DNA of 64,000 nt from CAMYMQ01 sp963730305 (GTDB lineage Bacteria; Pseudomonadota; Alphaproteobacteria; Bin65). The notes beneath the pieces are model-generated. The model did no database searches, was not told the DNA's origin, and worked only from the letters and a program-made list of their open reading frames with translations. The position numbers were made by a program, and so were the translations under genes. Shown here in pieces: positions 35,790-46,432 of the stretch (position 1 is its first letter; each line of letters begins with the position of its first letter). The stretch spans positions 62,001 to 126,000 of the forward strand of contig CAVSRB010000007.1 of the NCBI GenBank assembly GCA_963730305.1. Reading direction: 5' to 3'.

Positions 35790-37067
35790 ATGTTCAAGAA
35801 TATCACCGACTCCGTCCTGCCCCTCGACGACTGGATCGAATGGTTCGTCAAGGACTGGCTCGTGCCCAACTTCCGGGACGTGTTCCAGGTCATCCAGTGG
35901 CCGGTCCAGCAGGTGCTGGAGGGGCTCGACGCCTTCCTCAACTGGCTGCCGCCGATCGTGTTCCTGTTCGTGGTCGTGATCTTCGCCTGGCGCGTCGCGG
36001 GGCGCGGCGTGGCGATCTTCACGGCGATCGCCGTGCTCTGCTTCGACATGTTCGGCATCTGGCCCGAGACGATGACCACCCTGGCGATGGTGCTGACCTC
36101 GGTCGCCTTCTGTGCCGTCGTCGGCATCCCGCTCGGCATCCTGGCGTCGCGCAGCGACCGGTTCGCCACGATCCTGCGGCCGATCCTCGACATCATGCAG
36201 ACCGTGCCGGCCTTCGTTTACCTGGTTCCGATCGTGATGCTGTTCGGCGTCGGCCTGGTGCCGGGCATCATCGCGACGATCATCTTCGCGATGCCGCCGG
36301 TGATCCGGCTGACCAACCTCGGCATCCGCCAGGTCCAGTCCGAACTGGTCGAGGCCGGCTACGCGTTCGGCTCGACCCGGCGGCAGGTGTTGTGGGAGAT
36401 CCAGGTGCCGCTCGCCATGCGCACGATCATGGCGGGCCTGAACCAGACACTGATGCTGTCGCTGTCGATGGTCGTGATCGCGGCGCTGATCGGCGCCGGC
36501 GGCCTCGGTCTGACCGTGCTGACGGGCATCAACAAGCTCGACGTCGGCTCGGCCTCGCTCGGCGGCCTCGGCATCGTCCTGATGGCGATCGTGCTCGACC
36601 GGATCACCCAGGCCTACGGCACCGGACCGGCCGCGGTCGCCGGCGGCAGCAGCTGGACCTTCACGGGCTTCGGCAAGGCGGCGCTGGCCTTCCCGGGACA
36701 CGCGATGGAGGCGCTGCGCGGCGACCGCAAGCAGATCGCTCACGTCGTCCGGGTCGGTGCGGTCACCGCGATCGCGGTCGCCCTGGTGGTGTGGTCGGCG
36801 GCCAGCGTCGAGCCAGGCGAAGGCGCGATGCGCACGGCCTGGTCGTCGTGGACCAAGACCGCCAGTCCCAAGCAGCTCGAGGCGGTGGAGGGCGAGCACC
36901 ATTTCCGCCTGGCGCGGAAACGGGCCTGCACCCGCACGCCCTTCTTCGAACAGGGCTTCCTGTGCAGCTTCCTGGTGATCGATCGCAGCGACAAGGATGT
37001 CCGCCGCGTTCGCCGCGCCCGCTTCGAGTACGCCGACGGCCGCTGGAAGATCCTCGAGGTGTTATGA
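35790..37067 (+). CDS. proW: Glycine betaine/proline ABC permease with C-terminal extension
   Basis: Inner-membrane permease (425 aa). The N-terminus, hydrophobic segments and EAA loop (ELVEAGYAFGSTRRQVLWEI) are typical ProW, ending at LGGLGIVLMAIVLDRITQAY near residue 275. The remaining ~150 residues are unusual. One extra membrane segment (VGAVTAIAVALVVWSAASV) is followed by a soluble tail (HFRLARKRACTRTPFFEQ ... EYADGRWKILEVL) with two cysteines. That tail could face the periplasm or cytoplasm and is not part of Escherichia coli ProW. The gene is 81 nt after proV. Confidence 0.92.
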   Translation: MFKNITDSVLPLDDWIEWFVKDWLVPNFRDVFQVIQWPVQQVLEGLDAFLNWLPPIVFLFVVVIFAWRVAGRGVAIFTAIAVLCFDMFGIWPETMTTLAMVLTSVAFCAVVGIPLGILASRSDRFATILRPILDIMQTVPAFVYLVPIVMLFGVGLVPGIIATIIFAMPPVIRLTNLGIRQVQSELVEAGYAFGSTRRQVLWEIQVPLAMRTIMAGLNQTLMLSLSMVVIAALIGAGGLGLTVLTGINKLDVGSASLGGLGIVLMAIVLDRITQAYGTGPAAVAGGSSWTFTGFGKAALAFPGHAMEALRGDRKQIAHVVRVGAVTAIAVALVVWSAASVEPGEGAMRTAWSSWTKTASPKQLEAVEGEHHFRLARKRACTRTPFFEQGFLCSFLVIDRSDKDVRRVRRARFEYADGRWKILEVL

Positions 37068-37222
37068 CGATAGACCGAATTTCCGCCGGAGAAACGCCCT
37101 TGCGCCGCCTTTGCGTCGCGGGTTGGCAGCGGCGGAAAGCAGTCGGGTGCGCCGCCCATCGCGCGGCCCCCGTGTGCCGATACCACGCGATTTGAATGCA
37201 ACGAAAGCAAGGAGAAGGAGAT

Positions 37223-38272
37223 ATGGCACAAAGATCCACGTTCGGCCTGAGGGCCGCGGGAGCGGCGCTGGCATTCGGCGCCCTGACCATGATCACGGCG
37301 CCGGCGATCGCCGCCAACATGATGCCCGGCAAGGGCGTCACGGTGCATCCGGCCCGGGCGACCTGGAGCACCGGCTGGTTCCAGGCCCAGATCTACATCC
37401 GGGCGCTCAAGGACCTGGGCTACACGGTCAAGAAGACCAAGGAGCTCAAGAACGAGCTGTTCTACCAGGCGGTGGCGCAGGGCGACGTCGACTTCTGGGT
37501 CAACGGCTGGTTCCCGCTGCACAACAACATGCGCAAGATCTTCTCCAAGGGCGCCTCGGTGATCGGCTACGTCGCCAAGGGCGGCGCGCTCCAGGGCTAC
37601 CTGGTCGACAAGAAGACCGCCGACAGGCTCCACATCAAGAGCATCACGGACTTCAAGCGCCCGGAGGTGAAGAAGGCGTTCGACTCCAACGGCGACGGCA
37701 AGGCCGACATGGTCGCCTGCCCGCCAGGCTGGGGCTGCGAGACGGTGATCAAGTACCAGCTCGACGCCTACGACCTGCGCGGCTCGATCAATCCGATCAA
37801 GGCCGAGTATTCCGCGTCGATGGCCGACGCCGTCGGCCGCTACAAGTCCGGCAAGCCGATCTTCTTCTACACCTGGACGCCGAACTGGACGGTCGGGATC
37901 CTCAAGCCCGGCAGGGACGTAGTCTGGATCGACGTGCCCTTCCCGGCGCTGCCCAAGGGCCAGAAGAAGTATGAGAAGCTGACCACGGTGAAGAACGTCA
38001 AGGGCTGCGTCACCAACCCGTGCAAGATGGGCTGGCCGGCCAACGACATCCGCCCGGTGGTCAACAACAAGTTTCTCAAGGCCAACCCGGCGGCCAAGAA
38101 GCTGTTCCAGGTCGTGCGCATCCCGCTCCAGGACATCTTCGCGCAGAACGCCAAGATGCAGGCTGGCCAGAACAAGGAAGCCGACATCGAACGCCACGCG
38201 GACGAATGGATCGCCTCGCACCAGAAGCTGTACAACAGCTGGCTCGCCGCGGCGCGCAAGGCCGCGAAATAG
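37223..38272 (+). CDS. proX: Glycine betaine/proline-binding protein, copy 1
   Basis: 349-aa periplasmic substrate-binding protein. A signal peptide (ending PAIAANMMPGK) is followed by the ProX fold: GVTVHPARATWSTGWFQAQI, GDVDFWVNGWFPLHNN and KPIFFYTWTPNWTVGILKPG. Several Trp residues form the aromatic box that binds the quaternary ammonium group. The start is ATG 37223 with a strong SD (aaggag). A terminator-like hairpin follows, then a second copy. Confidence 0.93.
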   Translation: MAQRSTFGLRAAGAALAFGALTMITAPAIAANMMPGKGVTVHPARATWSTGWFQAQIYIRALKDLGYTVKKTKELKNELFYQAVAQGDVDFWVNGWFPLHNNMRKIFSKGASVIGYVAKGGALQGYLVDKKTADRLHIKSITDFKRPEVKKAFDSNGDGKADMVACPPGWGCETVIKYQLDAYDLRGSINPIKAEYSASMADAVGRYKSGKPIFFYTWTPNWTVGILKPGRDVVWIDVPFPALPKGQKKYEKLTTVKNVKGCVTNPCKMGWPANDIRPVVNNKFLKANPAAKKLFQVVRIPLQDIFAQNAKMQAGQNKEADIERHADEWIASHQKLYNSWLAAARKAAK

Positions 38273-38314
38273 GCGAACAACCGTTTAAGCGGGCTCGCGC
38301 CCGTGGCACTGTTG

Positions 38315-38348
38315 CGGGCCGCCCGGCATCGGGCGGCCCGTTTTCTTT
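38315..38348 (+). terminator. Hairpin terminator/attenuator between the two proX genes
   Basis: Perfect 10-bp stem cgggccgccc / gggcggcccg with a 6-nt loop, followed by ttttcttt (38341-38348). It should stop most transcripts after proX copy 1, leaving copy 2 to read-through or its own promoter. Confidence 0.92.
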
Positions 38349-38381
38349 GGGATGGATAGCGAGAGCCGAGGGAGGACTGCG

Positions 38382-39437
38382 ATGACCGGGAACGGACGGG
38401 GACGACTGGGTAAGAGCCTGACCCGGCTGGCGCTGGGGCTGGGCATGGCCCTCGCGGTGAGCGCCGCCGCGTCGGCCCAGAACGCGATGCCCGGCAAGGG
38501 CGTGGTCGTACATCCGGCCCGCGCCACCTGGAGCACGGGCTACTTCCAGACCGAGATCTACCTGATCGCGCTGCGCGAGCTCGGCTACACCGTCCGCCGG
38601 CCCAAGGAGCTCAAGAACGAGATCTTCTACCAGGCGGTCGCCACCGGCGACGTCGACTTCTGGGTCAACGGCTGGTTCCCGCTCCACGGCGACCTGACCG
38701 GCATCTTCGCCAAGGGAGCCCGGCCGATCGGCTACGTCGCCAAGGGCGGCGCGCTGCAGGGCTACCTGGTCGACAAGAAGACCGCCGACCGGCTGCACAT
38801 CACCAACCTGTCCGACTTCAAGCGGCCCGAGGTCAGGAAGGCCTTCGACATCGACGGCGACGGCAAGGCCGAGATGGTCGCCTGCCCGCCCGGCTGGGGC
38901 TGCGAGCAGGTCATCCGCCACCAGCTCGACGCCTACGACCTGCGCGACGACATCGATCCGATCAAGGCCGAGTACAGCGCCGCGATGGCCGACGCGCTGG
39001 GCCGGTTCAAGACCGGCAAGCCGATCTTCTTCTACACCTGGACGCCGAACTGGACGGTCGGCGTGCTCAAGCCCGGCCGTGACGTGGTCTGGCTCAACGT
39101 CCCCTTCCCGTCGCTGCCCAAGGGGCAGAAGAAGTGGGAGAAGCGCTCGACGGTCAAGAACGTCAAGGGCTGCGTCAGCAATCCCTGCCGGATGGGCTGG
39201 CCGGCCAACGACATCCGGCCGATCGTCAACAACGAATTCGCCCGCAAGAACCCCGCCGCGCGTCGCCTGTTCGAGGTGATGCGCATCCCGCTCGCCGACA
39301 TCTTCGCCCAGAACGCCAAGATGCAGGCCGGCGAGGACAAGGAGGCCGACATCCACCGCCACGCCGAGGAATGGGTCGCCAAGCACCGCAAGCAGTTCAA
39401 CGCCTGGCTGGCGGAGGCGCGCAAGGCTGCGAAATAG
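38382..39437 (+). CDS. Glycine betaine/proline-binding protein, copy 2
   Basis: 351-aa paralogue of the preceding ProX, about three-quarters identical by eye. It keeps the same binding-site motifs (GDVDFWVNGWFPLHGD, FFYTWTPNWTVGVLKPGRDV) and both C-terminal cysteines (GCVSNPCRMGWPAND). The signal peptide is different (LTRLALGLGMALAVSAAASA). The start is ATG 38382 with ggagga. The duplication probably gives a second substrate range or affinity for one membrane complex. Confidence 0.92.
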   Translation: MTGNGRGRLGKSLTRLALGLGMALAVSAAASAQNAMPGKGVVVHPARATWSTGYFQTEIYLIALRELGYTVRRPKELKNEIFYQAVATGDVDFWVNGWFPLHGDLTGIFAKGARPIGYVAKGGALQGYLVDKKTADRLHITNLSDFKRPEVRKAFDIDGDGKAEMVACPPGWGCEQVIRHQLDAYDLRDDIDPIKAEYSAAMADALGRFKTGKPIFFYTWTPNWTVGVLKPGRDVVWLNVPFPSLPKGQKKWEKRSTVKNVKGCVSNPCRMGWPANDIRPIVNNEFARKNPAARRLFEVMRIPLADIFAQNAKMQAGEDKEADIHRHAEEWVAKHRKQFNAWLAEARKAAK

Positions 39438-39455
39438 CGGCCGGCCGCGCGCCGG

Positions 39456-40233
39456 TCACGGCCGGGGCACGATCGGGAAGTCGAAGGCGCGCTTGGGATA
39501 GGGCTCACCACCCAGCGTGAAGTGCCACCATTCCTTGTCGTAGTTGACGAAGCCTTGGCGCGTCATGGCCCGGACCAGCAGCGCCCGGTGGCGGCGCGCG
39601 GCGCCGCGGATGGCCGGGTTGGCGGTGTGCGACAGCACGTCGAAGCAGTCGTAGCCGGTGCCGAAGTCGAGGCTGTTGTCGGGCGGGCGGCCGGCGCGCG
39701 GCGCGATGCACGAACCGGTCACGGTTCGCGCCGTGTAGACCTTGTGCCGGGGCGCGTCGGCGCGGACGATGGTCAGGTCCATGGTGCTGCCGCGCGAGTG
39801 GCTCGACCTGGCCGCGACGTAGCCCAGCTCGATGACCCGGCCCTTGTCGACGCGGGGGTAGAAGACCCGCTTCATCTCGCGCCGCGACGGATCGGCCGCC
39901 CAGCGCATGAACGCCTGGACCGCCCGCACCGGCCGGTAGCAGTCGTAGACCTTGAGCGAGTAGCCCCGGGGCCGCAGCGCCGCCTGGACCCGCTCGAGCG
40001 CCGCCGCGGCCTGCCGGGTCAGCACGCATTCGGCCGCCCGGTAGCCCGGCACCCGCCGGCCGGTGAAGTTGTAGGAGGTGGCGTAGCGCATGTCCTGGCG
40101 GATCGTCGGGTCGACGTCGCGCAGGTAGACGAAGCCCTTCGGCAGCGGCGACGCCGCACCGGCGGGCGCCGCCGCGACGGCAACTACGGCGGCAACCACG
40201 GCGGCCACGCGAGACCAGACACAGCGTCTTCAT
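39456..40233 (-). CDS. VanX-like D-Ala-D-Ala dipeptidase (M15D), exported
   Basis: Zinc dipeptidase of the DdpX/VanX family. Counting from GTG 40208, the zinc motif SSHSRGSTMD has His137 and Asp144; the catalytic Glu226 and ligand His229 are in KEWWHFTL; CYRPVRAVQAF has the conserved Arg93-type residue. The start is unclear. GTG 40208 gives only the hydrophobic part of a signal peptide, while ATG 40233 (MKTLCLVS, SD ggag) would supply a perfect n-region if one base is missing at about 40212. Export suggests a role in cell-wall dipeptide turnover rather than vancomycin resistance, because no vanHA-like genes are near. Confidence 0.88.
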
Positions 40234-40247
40234 TCGCTTGGCTCCCG

Positions 40248-41516
<1,269 letters not shown>

Positions 41517-41640
41517 CGTGCCTCCTGTCTGGTCGCGCCGCCGCGGCGGCCGGTCCACGCCTTGCCACGGGCGGCCCCCTAGGCTACCCCATGCCTGCCT
41601 CGAATATAGGGTTCCCCGCTCCTCGCACCACGTCCAGCGC

Positions 41641-42244
41641 ATGACCGACGACGTCGACATCCTCGAAAAGACGACGCCCTACAAGGGCCGTTTCCAGATC
41701 GACCGCTACCGGCTGCGCTACCGGCGCTTCGACGGTGACATGGAGCGAGCCGGTCGTGCGCGAGGTGTTCGAGCGCGGCCACGCCGCCGCCGTGCTCCCC
41801 TACGACCCGGTGCGCGACGAGGTGGTGCTGATCGAGCAGTTCCGCCCCGGCCCGCTGGCCGCCGGCGAAGCAACGCCGTGGATGATCGAGATCGTCGCCG
41901 GCATGATCGACCCGGGCGAGACCGCCGAGGAGGTCGTCCGGCGGGAGGCGGTCGAGGAAGCCAACCTCGCGATCGGCGCGCTCGAGTTCATCGCCGACTG
42001 CTTCATGACTCCCGGCGCCTGCTCGGAACGGGTGGCGATCTATTGCGGGCGCTGCGACGCGACCGACGCCGGCGGGGTCCACGGCAACCCGCACGAGGCC
42101 GAGGATATTCGCGTCTTCACCCTGCCGATGGACCGGGTGCCGGCCAAGCTCGCGGACGGGTCGGTGCGCAACGCCATCACCATGATCTCGCTGCAATGGC
42201 TGTGCCTGCACCGAGAAGGGTTGCGCGACCGGTGGGCGGCCTAG
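41641..42244 (+). CDS. ADP-ribose pyrophosphatase-like Nudix hydrolase (frameshifted)
   Basis: About 200 aa. The N-terminus (MTDDVDILEKTTPYKGRFQI) and the Nudix domain are in different frames; one extra G in gacatggagcgag at about 41740 explains it (DM-SEPVVREVFERGHAAAV). The Nudix box is GMIDPGETAEEVVRREAVEE (G-x5-E-x7-REVxEE form), with Asn replacing Gly at the usual EExG position. Length and the VLIEQFRPGP motif match NudF, which cleaves ADP-ribose to AMP and ribose-5-phosphate. Confidence 0.88.
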
Positions 42245-42366
42245 GCGCGGGCCGGGGTTGATCGAAGGGGAAGCGGTTTCTACTGTCAGACATCCGCCTA
42301 TATTCCCGCCAGCACCCACCCACCAGCACGCCTCGCAGACATCCCGATAGCAAGAAGAAGCAGACA

Positions 42367-43374
42367 ATGGACGTAAGGGACGGATTCGTCGGTACCGTCG
42401 GCAACACGCCGCTGATCAAGTTGCGCCAGGCCTCCGAGGCTACCGGCTGCACGATCCTGGGCAAGGCCGAATTCCTCAACCCCGGCGGCTCGGTCAAGGA
42501 CCGCGCCGCGCTGGGCATGATCCAGGACGCCGAGGCGCGCGGCGCGATCCGCCCCGGCGGCGTCATCGTCGAGGGCACGGCGGGCAACACCGGCATCGGC
42601 CTGGCGCTGGTCGCCAACGCGCGCGGCTATCGCACCGTCATCGTCATCCCCGAGACCCAGTCGCAGGAGAAGAAGGACATGCTGCGGCTGTGCGGGGCGC
42701 GGCTGATCGAGGTCCCGGCGGTGCCGTTCAAGGACCCCAACCACTACGTCCACACAGCCGAACGGCTCGGCCAGGAGCTGGCGGAGAGCGAGGAGAACGG
42801 CGCCTTCTACGCCAATCAGTGGGACAACCTCGCCAACCGCAACTTCCACATCAAGACCACCGGCCCCGAAATCTGGGAGCAGACCGACGGCACCGTCGAC
42901 GGCTTCATCTGCGCGATCGGCACCGGCGGCACCCTGTCGGGGATCGGCATGGCGCTCAAGGAGCGCAACAAGGACATCAAGATCGGCCTGGCCGATCCGC
43001 TGGGCGCGTCGATGTACGCCTATTTCAAGGATGGCGAGCCCAAGCCGTCGGAAGGCTCGTCGATCGCCGAGGGCATCGGCCAGGGGCGCATCACCGGCAA
43101 CGTCGACGGCGCCCCGGTCGACATCCCGTTCCAGATCCCCGACGCGGAAGCGTTGCCCTACGCCTTCGACCTGCTCGAACACGAGGGCCTATGCGTCGGC
43201 GGGTCGAGCGCGGTCAACGTCGCCGGCGCCGTCCGGCTGGCCAAGGAGATGGGGCCGGGGCACACCATCGTCACCGTACTGTGCGACTTCGGCACCCGCT
43301 ATCAGAGCAAGCTGTACAATCCGGCGTTCCTCAAGGAGAAGGGGCTGCCCGTCCCGAAATGGTTGGACCAATGA
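42367..43374 (+). CDS. Cysteine synthase-like PLP enzyme
   Basis: 335-aa fold-type II PLP enzyme that makes cysteine from O-acetylserine and sulfide, or a close variant. The Schiff-base lysine is Lys44 (NPGGSVKDRAALG). The substrate loop EGTAGNTGIGLAL and phosphate loop GTGGTLSGIG are canonical. The end, CDFGTRYQSKLYNPAFLKEK, is typical of the CysK-like subgroup seen in alphaproteobacteria. The stop overlaps the start of the sulfurtransferase gene (ATGA), so the genes are translationally coupled. Confidence 0.92.
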   Translation: MDVRDGFVGTVGNTPLIKLRQASEATGCTILGKAEFLNPGGSVKDRAALGMIQDAEARGAIRPGGVIVEGTAGNTGIGLALVANARGYRTVIVIPETQSQEKKDMLRLCGARLIEVPAVPFKDPNHYVHTAERLGQELAESEENGAFYANQWDNLANRNFHIKTTGPEIWEQTDGTVDGFICAIGTGGTLSGIGMALKERNKDIKIGLADPLGASMYAYFKDGEPKPSEGSSIAEGIGQGRITGNVDGAPVDIPFQIPDAEALPYAFDLLEHEGLCVGGSSAVNVAGAVRLAKEMGPGHTIVTVLCDFGTRYQSKLYNPAFLKEKGLPVPKWLDQ

Positions 43375-44222
43375 GCTATCCGAACCCCGGCGCCCTCGTC
43401 TCGACCGACTGGCTCGCCCAGCACCTCGACGCGCCCGACGTCCATATCGTCGACGCCTCCTGGTACCTGCCGGCGATGCAGCGCGACCCCAAGGCGGAAT
43501 ACGCCGAGGCGCACATTCCCGGCGCGGTCTTCTTCGACATCGACGACATCTCCGATACCGACTCGCCGCTGCCCCACATGCTGCCGAGCCCGGAGAAGTT
43601 CTCCAGCAAGGTGCGCAAGCTCGGCCTGGGCGACGGCACGCGCATCGTCGTCTACGACGGCGGCGGGCTGTTCAGCGCGCCGCGGGTATGGTGGATGTTC
43701 CGCTATTTCGGCCACGACGACGTCGCCGTGCTCGACGGCGGCCTGCCCAAGTGGCTCGCCGAGAACCGGCCCGTCGAGGCCCTGCCCCCGGTGCTGCACG
43801 AGCGCCACTTCACCGCCCGGGTCAACACGTTGATGGCGCGCGACGTCGACCAGATGCGCGACATCTCGGCGACCGGCCGCCGGCAGATCCTCGACGCGCG
43901 CGCGCCCGGCCGCTTCGCCGGGACCGATCCCGAGCCCCGTCCGGGCCTGCGCTCCGGCCACATCCCGGGCAGCCTGTGCACGCCGTTCCAGATCCTGATC
44001 GACCCCGAGACCGGCACCATGAAACCGGCCGACGCCCTGCGCCGCGCCTTCGAGGACGCCGGTGTCGACCTGGCCAAGCCGATCGTGACCACCTGCGGCT
44101 CGGGGGTGTCGGCCTGCACGCTGGCGCTCGGCCTCGACCTGCTCGGCGTCCCCGACGTCGCGGTCTACGACGGCTCGTGGAGCGAATGGGGCAGCCGCGA
44201 CGACACCCCGATCGAGACGTGA
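43371..44222 (+). CDS. sseA: 3-mercaptopyruvate sulfurtransferase
   Basis: 283-aa two-rhodanese protein. The catalytic Cys242 is in CGSGVSAC, the loop sequence of mercaptopyruvate (not thiosulfate) sulfurtransferases. The N-terminal inactive domain contains DASWYLPAMQRDPKAEY and HIPGAVFFDIDDI. It transfers sulfur from 3-mercaptopyruvate, a cysteine breakdown product, which fits its coupling to the cysteine synthase upstream. A GNAT gene starts 2 nt after its stop. Confidence 0.94.
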   Translation: MSYPNPGALVSTDWLAQHLDAPDVHIVDASWYLPAMQRDPKAEYAEAHIPGAVFFDIDDISDTDSPLPHMLPSPEKFSSKVRKLGLGDGTRIVVYDGGGLFSAPRVWWMFRYFGHDDVAVLDGGLPKWLAENRPVEALPPVLHERHFTARVNTLMARDVDQMRDISATGRRQILDARAPGRFAGTDPEPRPGLRSGHIPGSLCTPFQILIDPETGTMKPADALRRAFEDAGVDLAKPIVTTCGSGVSACTLALGLDLLGVPDVAVYDGSWSEWGSRDDTPIET

Positions 44223-44223
44223 C

Positions 44224-45294
44224 GTGACCGCCGAGCCCGCCACGGCCCGCATCCGTGCGGCCGGCGACGGGGACGTCGGGGCGATCGATGCGCTGTGGCG
44301 CGCCTGCGGCCTGTGGCGGCCGTGGAACGACCCGGTCAAGGACATCGCCTTCTGCCGCGCCTCGGCCGACGCCGAGCTGTTCGTCGCCGAGGCCGACAAG
44401 CGGATCGTCGGGACCGTCATGTGCGGCCACGACGGCCACCGCGGCTGGGTCTACTACCTGGCGGTCGATCCGGCGGCGCAGCGCCACGGGCTCGGCCGGC
44501 GGCTGATGCGCCACGCCGAGGGCTGGCTGCGCCGGCGCGGCGCGCCCAAGTGCCAGTTGATGATCCGCAACGGCAACCGGGCGGTCGAGGCGTTCTATGC
44601 GGCGCTCGGCTATCGGGTCAGCGACGTGTTCGTGATGGAGCGCTTCCTCGACGCGGATGCCGAAGCGGCCCGCCGCAAGGCCCAGCAAGACAATGCCGCA
44701 GAGGCCGCTGACGCCGGCCCGGGCCGGCTCGACGTCGTCACCACCTATCTGGAGATGCGCGCGGCGCCGCGCCGGCCCAACGCCGCGCCGCCGCCGGGGA
44801 CGGCGTTGATGCGGCTCGACGCGCCGTCGGTCGCCTTCTACCGCTTTCTCTACGACACGGTCGGTGCGCCGTGGCTGTGGTACGAGCGGCGGCTGATGAC
44901 CGACGACGCCCTGGCGGCGGTGATCGACGACCCGATGGTCGACGTCTATGTCCTGTTCGTCGGCGGCGAGCCGGCCGGCTTCGCCGAGCTCGACCGGCGT
45001 TCGCCGCCGGACATCGAGCTCGCCTACCTGGGCCTGCGGCCGGACTATGTCGGCCAGGGGCTCGGGCTCTACCTGTTGTCCTGGGCGGTCGACGCGGCGT
45101 GGCAGCACGGCCCCGAGCGGCTGTGGGTGCACACCTGCAACCTCGACCATCCCCGGGCGCTCGGCCTGTACCAGCGGATCGGCTTCGCCGTCTATCAGCA
45201 GGAGCATTCGGTGATCGACGACCCGCGCACGACCGGCCTGATCCCGCCGGCGGACACCGACGATTCGGGTTTACGCACGGCGCCAGCCGACTAG
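44224..45294 (+). CDS. Double-GNAT acetyltransferase
   Basis: 356 aa with two GNAT domains in tandem. The first (residues ~5-145) resembles YpeA, with YYLAVDPAAQRHGLGRRLM. The second (~175-340) has LAYLGLRPDYVGQGLGLYLL and the sequence NLDHPRALGLYQRIGF. Each has an acetyl-CoA pyrophosphate loop (RHGLGR; GQGLGL). GTG start 2 nt after sseA, so it is the third gene of the cysK-sseA operon. Substrate unknown. Fusion of two different GNAT subfamilies in one chain is uncommon. Confidence 0.88.
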   Translation: MTAEPATARIRAAGDGDVGAIDALWRACGLWRPWNDPVKDIAFCRASADAELFVAEADKRIVGTVMCGHDGHRGWVYYLAVDPAAQRHGLGRRLMRHAEGWLRRRGAPKCQLMIRNGNRAVEAFYAALGYRVSDVFVMERFLDADAEAARRKAQQDNAAEAADAGPGRLDVVTTYLEMRAAPRRPNAAPPPGTALMRLDAPSVAFYRFLYDTVGAPWLWYERRLMTDDALAAVIDDPMVDVYVLFVGGEPAGFAELDRRSPPDIELAYLGLRPDYVGQGLGLYLLSWAVDAAWQHGPERLWVHTCNLDHPRALGLYQRIGFAVYQQEHSVIDDPRTTGLIPPADTDDSGLRTAPAD

Positions 45295-45361
45295 ACTAGG
45301 CGTCGAGAGAGGGGCCGCCCGAGAATACGGCCCGGGGTGTGGCAATCGACGGGAGCAACCG

Positions 45362-45523
45362 ATGAAGAAGCTCACAGTGAAGACTTTTGCGGTGGCCTTG
45401 GTGCTCGGCGCGGCCAGCGTCGCCGTGACGGCGTGCAACACGGTCGAGGGCGTCGGCAAGGACGTCCAGGCGGTGGGCAAGGGCGTCACCAAGGGCGCGG
45501 CCAAGACCAAGTCGAAGATGTAA
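45362..45523 (+). CDS. Entericidin-type small lipoprotein
   Basis: 53-aa EcnA/EcnB family lipoprotein. A short signal peptide ending in the lipobox VTAC is followed by the family signature CNTVEGVGKDVQAVGKGV. Entericidins are small membrane-active antidote/toxin-like lipoproteins; in most alphaproteobacteria the role is unproven. ATG 45362 is preceded by ggagcaaccg. A separate small gene ending in a strong terminator. Confidence 0.88.
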   Translation: MKKLTVKTFAVALVLGAASVAVTACNTVEGVGKDVQAVGKGVTKGAAKTKSKM

Positions 45524-45560
45524 GACGGCGCCCCCTTCGGGGGGCTTCGTGAAGTGCTGG

Positions 45561-45588
45561 GGGGCGGCCTGCGGGTGCGCCCCTTTTT
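45561..45588 (+). terminator. Rho-independent terminator of the entericidin gene
   Basis: Stem ggggcg / cgcccc with a ~11-nt loop and ttttt at 45584-45588. A smaller gccccc-ttcg-gggggc hairpin precedes it (45530-45545). Confidence 0.8.
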
Positions 45589-45624
45589 GCGTGCGAGGAC
45601 CGAGCCGGCGGCCGTGGACGCGCG

Positions 45625-46407
45625 TCAGTGACCGAGGATCTGGCTGAGGAACAGCTTGGTGCGGTCGTGCTGCGGGTTGTTGAAGAAGGTCTCGGGCGCG
45701 TTTTGCTCGATGATCTGGCCGCCGTCCATGAAGATGACCCGGTCGGCGACCCGCCGGGCGAAGCCCATCTCGTGGGTGACGCAGAGCATGGTCATGCCCT
45801 CTTCCGCCAGCTCGACCATGACGTCGAGCACCTCGGCGATCATCTCCGGGTCGAGCGCAGACGTGGGCTCGTCGAACAGCATGATCTTGGGGTTCATGCA
45901 CAGCGAGCGGGCGATCGCCACGCGCTGCTGCTGGCCGCCGGAGAGCTGGCCCGGGAACTTGTTGGCCTGCTCGGGGATCTTGACCCGCTCGAGATAATGC
46001 ATCGCCGTGCGCTCGGCCTCGGCGCGCGACTGCTTGCGCACCCAGATCGGCGCCAGGGTGAGGTTCTGCAGCACGGTCAGGTGCGGGAACAGGTTGAAGT
46101 GCTGGAACACCATGCCGACTTCGCGGCGGATCTCGTCGATCTTCTTGATGTCGTTGGTCAGCTCGATGCCGTCGACGAGGATCTTGCCGTCCTGGTGCTC
46201 CTCCAGCCGGTTGATGCAGCGGATCATGGTCGACTTGCCGGATCCCGACGGGCCGCAGATGACGATCCGTTCCTTGGCGTAGACGGTCAGGTTGATGTCC
46301 TTGAGGACGTGGAACGCGCCGTACCACTTGTGGACGCCGATCAACTCGACGGCAACGTCGCTGGCCGCGGCCGAGGCGACCCTTGATTCCACCGCTGCTT
46401 CCGCCAT
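45625..46407 (-). CDS. aapP: General L-amino-acid ABC transporter, ATP-binding protein
   Basis: 260-aa polar-amino-acid-type ATPase. Walker A GPSGSGKST, signature LSGGQQQRVAIARSL, Walker B IMLFDEPTSALDPE, switch His in CVTHEMGFARRVADR. The start is ATG 46407 with the SD aggga. Last gene of aapJQMP, 25 nt after aapM. Confidence 0.93.
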   Translation of the reverse strand: MAEAAVESRVASAAASDVAVELIGVHKWYGAFHVLKDINLTVYAKERIVICGPSGSGKSTMIRCINRLEEHQDGKILVDGIELTNDIKKIDEIRREVGMVFQHFNLFPHLTVLQNLTLAPIWVRKQSRAEAERTAMHYLERVKIPEQANKFPGQLSGGQQQRVAIARSLCMNPKIMLFDEPTSALDPEMIAEVLDVMVELAEEGMTMLCVTHEMGFARRVADRVIFMDGGQIIEQNAPETFFNNPQHDRTKLFLSQILGH

Positions 46408-46432
46408 CGATCTCCCTCTCCGTCCCTCCGGC

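Noticed and set aside
39456..40233. Vancomycin-resistance locus from the VanX-like gene
   Set aside because: No vanH, vanA ligase or vanRS homologues nearby; the protein is exported and stand-alone DdpX-like enzymes are common.
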